Source: Stratiolaelaps scimitus (taxonomy: Eukaryota; Arthropoda; Arachnida; Mesostigmata; Laelapidae). From it: a stretch of 64,000 bases of DNA. The stretch is taken from NCBI GenBank assembly GCA_019614645.1, contig JABWDB010000035.1, positions 3,162,001 through 3,226,000 on the forward strand, read 5' to 3'. Position numbers and translations under genes: made by a program. The number at the start of each line of letters is the position of its first letter. The first letter of the stretch is position 1. This document shows, piece by piece, positions 1-9,465 of the stretch. The notes under the pieces are model-generated. The model ran no database searches, was not told where the DNA came from, and worked only from the letters and a program-made list of their open reading frames with translations.

Positions 1-192
1 CTCACCGAGATATAGTATACCAAGTACCGAGCCGAAGAGACTCTAAACATCGGTACTCCTGCAGTACCGAAAGGTCACCGTCCGCAGTCGGCACGATCCC
101 AATAAGGAAAGGGGGAATAAAAACTCCCTTATCAGCTTTACTTTATTGAAATGTTGATGAATATTTTCATGAGATTTCAGTGTCTAATTATT
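1..192. other. Unassigned flank left of the LINE insertion
   Basis: No reading frame or repeat recognised. It directly abuts the first 352-bp direct repeat and would be the pre-insertion left flank of the LINE target site. Confidence 0.5.
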
Positions 193-544
193 AGATAAAT
201 ACATATATAAATTGCAATGAGGATAATGTTGTATATTCACTCAAAATAATATTTTGAGAATATGTCGTCATAACGAGTGATCATAACAATAGATCTAGAT
301 GAATAGCTAGGGATTCGTCTCCACGATCCATTGCATGCTTAAGACTTGCAGAGAATTCTGCAACTGGTTGCAACCTTCCCCCGTTTTTTTTTCCGAAAGA
401 CATATTGCTTATCGGACAAAATATTAAAGCTAGCGACAAATACAGAGCTGGTTGTCGCCTCCTGTAAACACTGCAAGTACTCTTTAGGTTTTAAGAGCCT
501 TTGAAAATGTAGCACATTCAATCATAATGCCTATCAGCGCAGCA
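193..544. repeat. 352-bp direct repeat, copy 1 (putative long target-site duplication)
   Basis: This segment recurs at 2935-3286 with a constant offset of 2742 bases. I count three substitutions and no indel, about 99% identity. The copies abut the 3' end (here) and 5' end (other copy) of the LINE between them, and sequence similarity stops abruptly outside both. That is the geometry of a target-site duplication, but non-LTR retrotransposons usually make duplications of about 20 bases or less. A 60-codon open frame on the minus strand exists in both copies only because the copies are nearly identical; I do not consider it a gene. Confidence 0.9.
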
Positions 545-2934
545 TAACATAACATTGCGGTTTATTTCCGGAACTGCAATTTTACAATGCTTAAGTTCTC
601 GATTAAAAAAAAGGGTAAAAGTAAGAGTGTATTATCACCAAATTGTTCATGCAATTACGATTTCACAATTATAATAGATTATTCTGTCAACAGATATTTA
701 CATTCACTCAAATTATTTACAATTCACAATATTCAGGGTATCTAGTTCACACAATTATATAACATTATAACTGCAATATTTTCTTTATCTCCTTGGCAAA
801 CTTCCTGGTAGATGTGAGCTCCCTAACCTCCTTCGGGAGCGAGCTCCAAACCAACGGCATCTGATAAGCCAGAGACTGGCAAGTAGTTACCCTGACGGCT
901 GTAGGTAGTACAAACTCTGTTGCCCGGCGAGAAGTTTTTCTGTCGACGGCCACAATGGGGAACGCGACATCGGACGGTATTATACCCTTGATCATTTTGA
1001 AAGCCAGAATCGCGGTGGAAACCTGACTTAACTTATCCACGGTGAGGAGTTTGTACCTGCCATAGAGATCGGTAACAGACTCTCTGCGGGACCTTCCAAA
1101 CACTGCTCGAAGTGCATCATTTTGAATTACTCTCCCTCTATCTACTACCTCTTTATATCCATTGCCCCAGATGGACATGACATATCCCAACGTCGGTATT
1201 AGCAAGGAATTGTAGACAAGCAAGAGGCAATTCTTCGGAAATCCAAGCTCTCGAAGACGTCGAATGCGAGCAATTACAGCGTAGCATTTAGGAGTGATAG
1301 CTCTCAAATGGGCAGACCATTTGAGATGCTTATGCAACAAAAGACCGAGGCATTTAGCCGTATCCGATAACGACACCTGCTCACCACAAAATAAAACTGA
1401 GTCTACCGGTCTCCTTCTCTGAGGTGTACAAAACAGAGTAAGGCAGGTTTTCCCCGCATTGACGACTAGACCAAATCTCCCAAAAATCTTTACTACATAC
1501 TCCACTTTCTCTATCGCAAGCAGTAACTCTGTTTGGTCCGCCGATGGTCTGATGCGAAACAGGAGTGTCGTGTCGTCTGCGTACGTAATTGTCTTACAGG
1601 GAACAACCTTCGCTATCTTTAATAAGATAAAATTGATCAGAATAATAAACATAAAGGGCCCCATGATGGACCCCTGTGGAGTCCCAATGTTAAGGACTTC
1701 CCAAGACGATGTCACCGACCCAAATTTCACGGCCTGCCGCCTGTCCATCAGATACGACCTGAACCAGCATAACACCATGTCGTTGCATCCAAGATGTTCG
1801 AGCATTTGCAAGAAGAGGGAGTGACGTAAACAGTTGAACGCCGCCGCTATATCCAAGAAAACCCCGAGGCACAGTTACTTGGATTCCAGCGCTGTAGACA
1901 CTTCGTGGCATAAATGCGCAAGGGCCAAGTCGGTTGAGCGGGACTTGCGAAAACCAAATTGGCATGGTGAGAAGAAGTTCAGGGCAGAGAGATGTCGATC
2001 TAAACTCACAGTAACAATCTTCTCAATGACCTTAGATAAGTAATCAACTAACGATATGGGTCGATAGTTGCCGACTAGTTTCCGATCACCTTTATTTTTA
2101 AACAACGGAATAACCCATGCATCTTTCAGCTTACGGGGAAAAGACCCAGTACGAAGAGATAGGTTGATGAGATGAGTTAGTGGGCGCGCCAAGACAATAG
2201 AAGATACTTTTATCAACCGACTTGGAATACCAGTTACGCCAACGCCCCACGAGGCCTTCGTAACTTCCATAATCCTCTGTACCTCAAATTCCTTGACTAC
2301 CGGAAAAGTAAAAGTTCTCTTAGGAAACGGCCAGATAGTTTCAAGTTCCTGGCTGATATCATCCTCCAATTGAATGCCAGATACCGTCTTCGTTCCTACC
2401 GACGCAAAATGTCTATTGAGCTCATCTGCGACGGCCTGAGGTGTCTCCAGAATACCTGTGGGGATCTCCAGCGCTCGCGGAAGCCCAGCAATCTTATTAG
2501 TTCTACCACAGGACGAGTTGATGAACTTCCACAGCTGCGTGGAATTCCCTTTAAAGCTAGTGAAGCGTCTCTTATAAAATGAGAAACGGTCCCGCCAAAG
2601 AGCACGCCTATATCTAAGAAGACAACGATAATAGGCTGATTTCGACTCTAGTGACTTGTCACGGAGATGCCGGCGATAAGCTTTATTGACTGAAAGCCTT
2701 AATCGACGGAGGCCTGGGGAAATTTTAAATCTACTATGGGGACTCGACTCAGAACAGGTGGTCGGGGTAAAACTACTATTATATACCCTGTTAAGCACGT
2801 GACCAAAATAATCGAGAGCAGTGTCAGCGTCGTTTGCATCATATACACGAAGCCAACTGAGCTTGCATAACCGCTCTTTGAAGAGCAGGACGCTCTCCTT
2901 GTCGTGTGTTATCCTCTCATCTGGTGTTTCGGAC
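545..2934 (-). mobile_element. 5'-truncated non-LTR retrotransposon (LINE, CR1/Jockey-like), copy A
   Basis: A minus-strand LINE insert of about 2.4 kb. It contains the linker and reverse transcriptase regions, then about 220 bases of 3' untranslated sequence. On the element's strand the tail reads AGAACTTAAGC, then GCAGTTCC, then AATAAACC, and ends in ATGTT-type pentamers. This tail is shared with the LINE copies ending near 23892 and 47514 and with the SINEs at 10831 and 42209. The 5' end is cut inside the open frame at 2934, so the endonuclease is missing, as usual for incomplete target-primed reverse transcription. The element is bounded on both sides by the 352-bp direct repeats. Confidence 0.93.
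765..2934 (-). pseudogene. LINE reverse transcriptase, one in-frame stop
   Basis: One frame runs from the truncated 5' edge (2934) to the stop at 765, interrupted only by a TAA at 1875-1877. The upstream part holds the linker, the conserved block around NYRPISLVDYLSK and the block QFGFRKSRSTDLAL. Directly after the stop the same frame continues with RT motif A (LDIAAAFN), motif B (GTPQGSIMGP), the catalytic motif C (TYADDTTLLF) and the C-terminal region ending in the conserved KEVRELTSTRKFAKEIKK stretch. All catalytic aspartates are present. The protein would copy LINE RNA into DNA at a nicked target. The missing endonuclease and the nonsense codon make this copy dead, but the otherwise clean frame indicates a fairly recent insertion. 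Clade assignment (CR1/Jockey group) is from motif pattern only. Confidence 0.92.
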
Positions 2935-3286
2935 AGATAAATACATATATAAATTGCAATGAGGATAATGTTGTATATTCACTCAAAATAATATTTTGAG
3001 AATATGTCGTCATAACGAGTGATCATAACAATAGATCTAGATGAATAGCTAGGGATTCGTCTCCACGATCCATTGCTTGCTTAAGAGTTGCAGATAATTC
3101 TGCAACTGGTTGCAACCTTCCCCCGTTTTTTTTTCCGAAAGACATATTGCTTATCGGACAAAATATTAAAGCTAGCGACAAATACAGAGCTGGTTGTCGC
3201 CTCCTGTAAACACTGCAAGTACTCTTTAGGTTTTAAGAGCCTTTGAAAATGTAGCACATTCAATCATAATGCCTATCAGCGCAGCA
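2935..3286. repeat. 352-bp direct repeat, copy 2
   Basis: Second copy of 193-544, beginning exactly at the truncated 5' end of LINE copy A. The three differences from copy 1 cluster within about 30 bases (the region around 3077-3094). Unique sequence resumes at 3287. Confidence 0.9.
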
Positions 3287-3549
3287 ATGGGTAAATATAG
3301 AGAATGACAACTCTTACGTAAAAACAGTGGCTGGAATCCGGTGGGAAACTGCATAAGTGAGTCTAATACGCTCTGATATGTACTGTGCCCTGGTCAGGTG
3401 ACAAAAAAATTAAAAAATGGTCTCTGACGTTGTCTTCTTGGGAAAGTCAAAAATATCCACTCATCTTGCTTGCATCGAGATCAACACTGGAAGCGTGATA
3501 TCCATTTAGTGAACTTGCGATCAATTCGCTATGAGATACTTCAGAGATC

Positions 3550-4840
3550 TTATACGTCGTGTCTGGTTAGTGACATCATCATTGCGGAGTCTGACATACA
3601 CAGTCCAACGATCAGTGCTGGTGGGGGAGGCTCTCCAAAATAAACGCGTGAGGTCTCGCAGGGCGAGCCAGGCCGGGAAATCTGCGGTAGCCACAACGAA
3701 TTAAGTGCATTATAATGAACACTCCAGATCATCCGCTTAAGTTTTGCTACTATAGGAAGAACAACTCCATTAAAGTTATGAACTGCCGTACCAATATTAG
3801 ACATACGCAGGAGAGAACTCCAATCGACGTGATCTAAACATCTGTTGCTTAGCTTGAAATTATCTACTGGCTTACTTCTGGTTTCTGGAGAGCAACCGCA
3901 GTCATCATGGTGGGTCACCAGAAATGGGGAAACTAGAATATTCGATCCCACAAGTCGCAAATTTGTCGATAGTATTGTGCGTCGACGATCACTGTTGTAA
4001 ATCACTTTGCCAGCAATTATACTTTTAAGTGACGCTCACTTCAGCTAGGCATCCTTGGAGGCTTGTTGGAGACATCCATTTTAGCTCAGAACACAAAAAT
4101 GACAATAGCGATTCACTGATAGTAAAGGCATCTGCCTTGACGAAACAACATGTACTAAGTTTGTTGAAACTTTGAGAGACCAAAGGTAACTTCTGACACA
4201 GGTGGTTTTTCTCCCTTCACCACGGTAGATGGTACTATCTAGCGAAATATAAGGGTGCATGCAATGACCATAGTTGGGAATCGTAACTTACTTACCAACA
4301 AGTAGATATTATCGCTAATCGAAGAGCTAGTGTTTAATTAGGTGTTCTCGAAGGTTGGCCCATCTGTGATCGATGCACCTTGACGGTTGTACAGTAACTC
4401 GGGCAGGCATACGAATGAGATTAAAGGGGCCACAGGAAACCATGAGGTCCCGATAGGTATCCGTATCACCATTCGGACAGGGAGTATTGATGTGGAAGTG
4501 GCCATAGATTATTTGCATATTTGTTTTCGAGTGGGATTTTATGCCAAGGCATTACCAAGCTTGTAAGCAAATCGTCGCCCGGACCAGAGTGTTACCTGTA
4601 CATAATACCTATTACACATTTGTATCAAATAGCCCAGATACTTCAACTCATAGGTTTCAACATAGTGTTTCCACTGGCAAGAGAAGTATTAATGTGGAGA
4701 TCATTCCTTTTAATGCAGTTCCAATGGGATTTAAAATTGAGTGCAACCTCCTCCGTCCTGTTTCGAACTGAAATGGACACATGCACCGAGCAAACGTCCG
4801 AATTCTCTTTAACGAAGACTTTGCAGTCTTCTGTGCACAC
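3550..4840 (-). pseudogene. Decayed LINE endonuclease and linker region
   Basis: Three minus-strand frames line up in LINE order. 4643-4840 resembles the middle of the endonuclease in the LINE at 44.5 kb (shared VHV and FxSH spacing). 4327-4518 has GHFHIN where active endonucleases have GDFNIN, followed by NLIRMPARVT and IDH, the typical end of the AP-endonuclease-like domain. 3550-4005 has the linker (VDWSSLLRMSNIGTAV), and in the neighbouring frame the block RDLTRLFWRASPTSTDRW with LRN, typical of the stretch before RT. The catalytic aspartate of GDFN is replaced by histidine, and several frameshifts separate the pieces. It has the same orientation as copy A but is a different, older insertion. 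The RT is not recognisable downstream (3287-3550). Confidence 0.75.
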
Positions 4841-4870
4841 CGAGAGGAACTTCTGCAGGTCTCAAGGCGG

Positions 4871-6671
4871 AAACAAGTAAGGAGATGGGCAACTTGACCC
4901 GGCTAATTTGTTTGCTTCGTCACTTGGGCCACTTTCTCTCCATTCGTGGAGTTGCCTTTAGTTGGCCAGAAAGACAGAACGACCGACGGGGCCAGTCCAA
5001 GCTATTGGTAGGGACGTTTTCAGCAGAGACGTGAGGACCGATCAGCCGAAAGAAACTGCCCTGTTCTCGAGAGGGCAACCCCCCAATGGTTATAAGACAT
5101 TGACTAATGGATTGATAGACTAATTGTTCCGGGAGAGACACGGACGAGGGGGACACTTGTCAGTGGCATACTGTGGTGAGTGCTGCGGCTGATAGGTGCC
5201 CTTGTGTGGTCTACCTTCGATTGTCATTCATTATTCATGTAGTGGCTTATACACATTCACAGTACGAACTGGAGCCCGGCTGTGGAGTTAATTAAACTAT
5301 CTAGTCAAAGTGCACGCTAATGCGAAATTATTCCAAAGAATCAATTGGCACGATAACTATTAATGACCGCCGGGCTGAATTCTAATAAATTCTAGCTTTA
5401 GATCAAGAGTAATGGTTTTTCAGAGGTCCATAACAATAATCATAGTAATAACAAAAATAACGATAATAACAGATGATGAGACTCGATGGTGACGATGATG
5501 GTGATATGTTTGGCAGCAGAGATCTATTCACAATGTGGAGAGATTCTACATCGATTTGTACAAAGAACATTGGGTGATCACTTCTCAAATGCTTGACCTC
5601 GTCCGCAAATAACCATCGTCCTTGTACTCACAAGGTACACACACGCCTGCCATGGGACTACCAAGCATCCCATTACCGTAGCATGTTCGCATGTGCCATG
5701 CAGTTCGCTGTGTCCCTACTTTCTCTGCGTAGGCAACGAAGGCAAGTAAGAAAAGGAATACCTGTGCACGCTACGCTATAGTTGTCAATGCGAGCCAAGT
5801 TTTCTCGTCGATCGGAAAGGGGTAGTTATTGGCTATTGCAACACACGCATAAAAATAGAGCGAGGTGAAGGATATCTTGGGTGCGTCAGTGTGTGTGTGT
5901 GTGTGTTTACGGAAGGGGGGGGGGCAGTTGTTCATCTATTACCAATATATCTATTCGTTGTGGCGATCCCCGTTGGATGCGTGGGCACGCTCATGAAGAA
6001 CTTATATCATACGCGTTAATACAAGTTATCATGCTATTCGGTGAGTTCCAGCATATCAGTCATTGTTCTCATTCTCTGGTACTCGCCGAGCTACGACTCG
6101 GCTGCTTCAGTCATCCACGCCCAAAGGAGGCCACGGAGCCCTCGCTCGAGTCAAGACTACACATCCCAATGGGTCAAACAGACAGAGAGCCTATCTGTCT
6201 AGCTCTTTCTCAGACATCTCGAATGGCCTAGTCTTTGCCTGACTTGTCCTTAACTCCGCTCTATACTGGCCTACTTTGTCCTCCTTGGCTGATTTCAAGA
6301 GGGATAACAGCCATTTATACTCATGGACAGCCATCGAGGTCCCGTCAACGTGGCTGCTATCGAGTGGGATGTCAGTGAGCGGCCGACTTGGGCACATGAT
6401 GTGTCATGTCTCTGCCGAAATCTCTAGCCACGTGAGATCGTTGAGAACGGGAGGAACAGGTCGTGAGAAGGAAGGAAAGCAGGAGGCAGATGCGAGCAGG
6501 GATCCTGGAGATGAGAAAAAACAATAGGGACACTGAAGTTGGCCTTACTATAGGATCTAATACGTCTAGAGTAGACTGAGGTCCTCACTTCGATAAAACG
6601 GTAATAGCCGAGAAATATATATACCCTCTTCTTGGATGCCGTTGAAGGACTAGCGTGTCGTTTGATTTTGT
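4871..6671. other. No gene found; simple repeats only
   Basis: Open frames here are short and unrelated to families I know. There is a patch of GAT/AAT-rich low complexity at 5440-5510 and a GT run at 5889-5905 followed by a G run. The stretch just upstream of the endonuclease relic (4871-5160) might hold its missing N-terminal part, but I cannot see it. Confidence 0.5.
5889..5925. repeat. (GT)n and G9 simple repeat
   Basis: A short GT dinucleotide run followed after a few bases by an uninterrupted run of nine or more G. Confidence 0.85.
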
Positions 6672-6739
6672 GTGACTTATATATGAGTCACGCAAAATGA
6701 GCCGTTAAATGTTGGCTGACGCTCAGCCAACATTTAACG
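6672..6739. repeat. Two adjacent palindromes, one built from a dispersed repeat core
   Basis: 6672-6691 is a small inverted repeat (GTGACT/AGTCAC around a TA-rich loop). 6703-6719 and 6723-6739 are a perfect 17-bp inverted repeat with a 3-base loop. Each arm contains GTTAAATGTTGGCTG, which also occurs once each near 8336, 9441 and 40914 in a dispersed repeat. Here two copies face each other. Confidence 0.9.
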
Positions 6740-6809
6740 CAACTGAGTTAATGCAATTGTGCAACGGTGGGGATCGTCCTCCGATTATATATATATTCGT
6801 TTGTATTAC

Positions 6810-6836
<27 letters not shown>
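6810..6836. repeat. (TA)n microsatellite
   Basis: Uninterrupted TA dinucleotide run, with shorter TA patches on both sides. Confidence 0.95.
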
Positions 6837-6839
<3 letters not shown>

Positions 6840-6840
<1 letters not shown>

Positions 6841-7959
6841 TCGTTTGTAGCACATTTGAAATATATATATTCGATCGTTCATTATGTTCATTCAGATCTA
6901 ACCATTTATTATCCTACTATATTTATTCTTAGCGCGGGAAAATGAGGTATAAATTTCTTTAAATTCATTTAGAAAGTCAGTCATCTCAAGACACCTTCGA
7001 TGACAGTCTCATATTGTACGAGTAGTAGCATTCGGTATATGCATATGTATTCGGTCTGTTCCCTTCTGAAAAATCTCAAAAGTCGCAATGTTCTCTGAAC
7101 AATTGCTACCGCTTTCTGCCCTTGATGGAGACTTCTGAATTTGAACTGGACAAACACTTCTACAATTCAAACTTGTTTTATGTTGGAATACAGGAGTAAG
7201 TGATGTCGTTATTCGATGTACTCTTTTCTACCCAGTTTCAATCACGGCCGAAAGCTATTCTACGTCACAAATGTCAGCAGAAGACACTTTGTTGACCTCA
7301 GTGACATGGCCGCTAGCAAGTGCAAGCTCGACCTAACCGATAGTCCTTACCGTCGAAACCCTCTCAACAGACGTGCCGCTCAGCCCTCTTCTGGAGTCGT
7401 GCATATTTCCACTGCAGCGGTCGCTTCAACGGATATGTAGAATACTCGCACGTAATCCTATCGTCAAGGCAGTTAGTATTTGAATGCTTAAAGTATTGAC
7501 TTTCGCTTTCCGGCTGAGAAAACCCCTTCAAGATCTTATATTCCCATCCGGTTACATTTGTCGATAGTTATGATCCGTGTGCACTTTTTATGAGGAATTT
7601 TGGCAGGAGACTTGGTCAAATGTTTGATCGGCTTTTTCCTGCAGCTGGCTCCCAGCCCTCTTCCCATCACAAATGTTTTGCTTAAAGGGTTGGCATCGAA
7701 ATAGCTATCACCAGTCGATGCATCATTGTCGTTAACGAGCTAACGGTCAGAGGAGACATTATATTTGTCAGCGTTCCAAGTTGAATATTGTTCCTTGTCG
7801 TGGTTTCAGGAAGGTGTAGATCTTCCCTCCAGATAGTTCATTTTATTATGCCATAATACGGATAAATACCAATGAATATCTGATGGGAGAAGGGCGAACC
7901 AAACGAAAAGTTTTTGTCTTGCTGATCCCGCGTACGTGCCTGAGGCGGTAACCTCGAGT
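6840..7959. other. No gene found
   Basis: Only short frames without recognisable domains; no RNA gene or repeat that I can name. Confidence 0.45.
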
Positions 7960-8118
7960 AGCTGGGGACATAGTTTGGATAAATTGACCGATTGCGGGAT
8001 ACGTTCCAGGTTCAAATCTGCGGTCCTCGTTGTGGTCAAGACGGCAACGTCAGCAGTACGCAGGGGCATAGCTATTGGGATAGCTAGACCGGGTGTCATT
8101 GGTTCAAATCTCCCCGTG
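7960..8118 (+). repeat. Tandem pair of tRNA-like (pol III promoter-like) segments
   Basis: Two successive B-box-like motifs are present: GGTTCAAATCTG at about 8009-8020 and GGTTCAAATCTC at about 8101-8112. The second is preceded at 8069-8084 by TAGCTATTGGGATAGC, which resembles a tRNA D-arm/A-box. The first is preceded at 7971 by TAGTTTGGAT, a weaker A-box. Spacing between A and B boxes is shorter than in a functional tRNA and I see no acceptor stem pairing. I read it as the head of a tRNA-derived SINE or a decayed tRNA dimer. It sits about 90 bases upstream of the module at 8204. Confidence 0.5.
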
Positions 8119-8203
8119 GCATCAGGGAGACTTGCATCCTTCCTCTCGACATCTCTACATAGTACTAACGTCATATCAAGGGTAGGTAATGGGAGTCAAG
8201 GCC

Positions 8204-8384
8204 GGTGGCGCGGTGTATTCGTGTGCGGCTTGCAATCGGAGGAGACACGAACGTGCACGGGATGGCTCCCCACCGTTGCACATTTGCACTTAGGAGACCG
8301 TCTTTCGAAGCAATGCCGGAAGCAGTACCATGGCCGTTAAATGTTGGCTGGGCGTCAGCCTGGAAAATTTACTTTTTATGGGAG
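8204..8384 (+). repeat. Dispersed repeat module, copy 1
   Basis: Clearly similar to 40785-40960 (roughly three quarters identical by eye), including the blocks CTTGCAATCGGAGGAGAC, CACCGTTGC and GTTAAATGTTGGCTG, followed by GTCAGCC and GGAAAAT. Part of the block recurs at 9428-9464, and its core forms the palindrome at 6703. In both long copies one plus frame stays open and shares VRLAIGGD and, further on, LNVG. Origin unknown: it could be the body of a SINE, the tail of an unseen transposon or a decayed coding fragment. Confidence 0.75.
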
Positions 8385-9048
8385 AAGGCCTCGGGATCCT
8401 TCAGCCGCCTATGAAAAATAGTTTAAATCTGCCGAGGACTCAGCCAGGTGTGAACTTGCGTACCCATGAGTACAAAACAATCTACGCTATCGTGGTAATA
8501 GATATGATTGCACACTGCATATACATCGCATTGTGAACATACGGCTCGTATCTAAGGTCATAATATATATGTCTATAAACTTACTTATTAGATATTCCGA
8601 TCTAGTTGTTCCGACGCTCGGGATATGTAGTGGTCCGGCTTGGTCAAGTTTGTATTCAAGAGTGTGCCTCCAATCTCGACAATGGCTGGAAAGAGTCTGA
8701 TCATTTTCTGCGGATAGACCTCGCCTGACGAAACGGCGCTATAATGAAACACTATCAGGTTCATATAAAAGAAAGAAAAGCTTTGAAGGCGATAGTAAAT
8801 CTAGTTGAGACTAATACAATATCGTAACAATACAGCGGGAGGCCAAATAGAGTATCAACAACTCAATTCGGCATTATGGATTAAAATCAATTGACCTAAA
8901 ACCATGACCCCCGAATTGAAGAAGACATTAAATATAATGACATATAATGAAATACTACCTATTATATTTTCTATGAGTGATAGGAAAATAAGAAATAAAT
9001 AAGTATCATGGTAGTATGAAAGTAGACAGTATTTTTTCATATTTCGTG
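8385..9048. other. No gene found
   Basis: AT-rich sequence with short random frames; nothing recognised. Confidence 0.45.
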
Positions 9049-9092
9049 TCTTATTATTTCGGTGTATATGTATATACACTGAAATAATAAGA
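9049..9092 (+). repeat. 44-bp near-perfect palindrome
   Basis: Arms of 21 bases (9049-9069 and 9072-9092) pair completely except at one position, which would be a G-U pair in a plus-strand transcript. The loop is two bases. It directly abuts the longer hairpin at 9095-9173. Confidence 0.9.
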
Positions 9093-9094
9093 AA

Positions 9095-9173
9095 AACGAT
9101 TTTTAGAACAGAATGGCATCACATTAAATATATATAAAATATAATGTGATGCTATTCTTCCCTAAGAATCGTT
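9095..9173 (+). other. Pre-miRNA-sized hairpin
   Basis: Two 32-base arms (9095-9126 and 9142-9173) enclose a 15-base AT-rich loop. I count 27 Watson-Crick pairs, two positions that are G-U pairs only if the plus strand is transcribed (A-C mismatches on the minus strand), and one symmetrical 3-base internal loop. The 79-base size fits a metazoan microRNA precursor. Nothing in the sequence proves transcription. A small palindromic transposon (MITE) is the main alternative. Confidence 0.55.
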
Positions 9174-9274
9174 CATTTGCTCGGACAATGCGTCGAACAT
9201 GAATCTAAACATTAAGGCTCCCATACTTACTTTAGATAATACGATACCTATTATATGTATGCGATACGCAATAC

Positions 9275-9299
9275 TATATATATATATATATATATATAT
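9275..9299. repeat. (TA)n microsatellite
   Basis: Continuous TA run of about 25 bases. Confidence 0.95.
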
Positions 9300-9427
9300 C
9301 CCAATAAAGTATATTTCTAGGTACATGTCGGAAGGAAAATCCACACCTACCTGAGGCCACGCAAGATTTGAACGTTTTTAGCAGATGAATACAAGCTCAG
9401 CTGTTTCGCTACGGGCAAACTGAGGGG

Positions 9428-9464
9428 CAGTACCGTGGACGTTAAATGTTGGCTGTGAGTCAGC
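9428..9464 (+). repeat. Partial copy of the GTTAAATGTTGGCTG repeat
   Basis: Shares GCAGTACC, TGG, CGTTAAATGTTGGCTG and GTCAGC in the same order and spacing as 8331-8360. Similarity does not extend further on either side. Confidence 0.75.
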
Positions 9465-9465
9465 T

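Noticed and set aside
339..521. 60-codon minus-strand frame duplicated at 3081-3263
   Set aside because: Its conservation is explained by the near-identical direct repeats; it has no domain or upstream context.
193..3286. LTR retrotransposon with 352-bp long terminal repeats
   Set aside because: The internal RT has non-LTR motifs (including IGTPQGS and YADDTTLLF), there is no gag, protease or integrase, the repeats lack TG...CA ends, and the insert has a typical LINE 3' tail.
8009..8112. Functional tRNA genes
   Set aside because: B boxes are good, but A-box spacing, acceptor stem and anticodon arm do not fit a cloverleaf.
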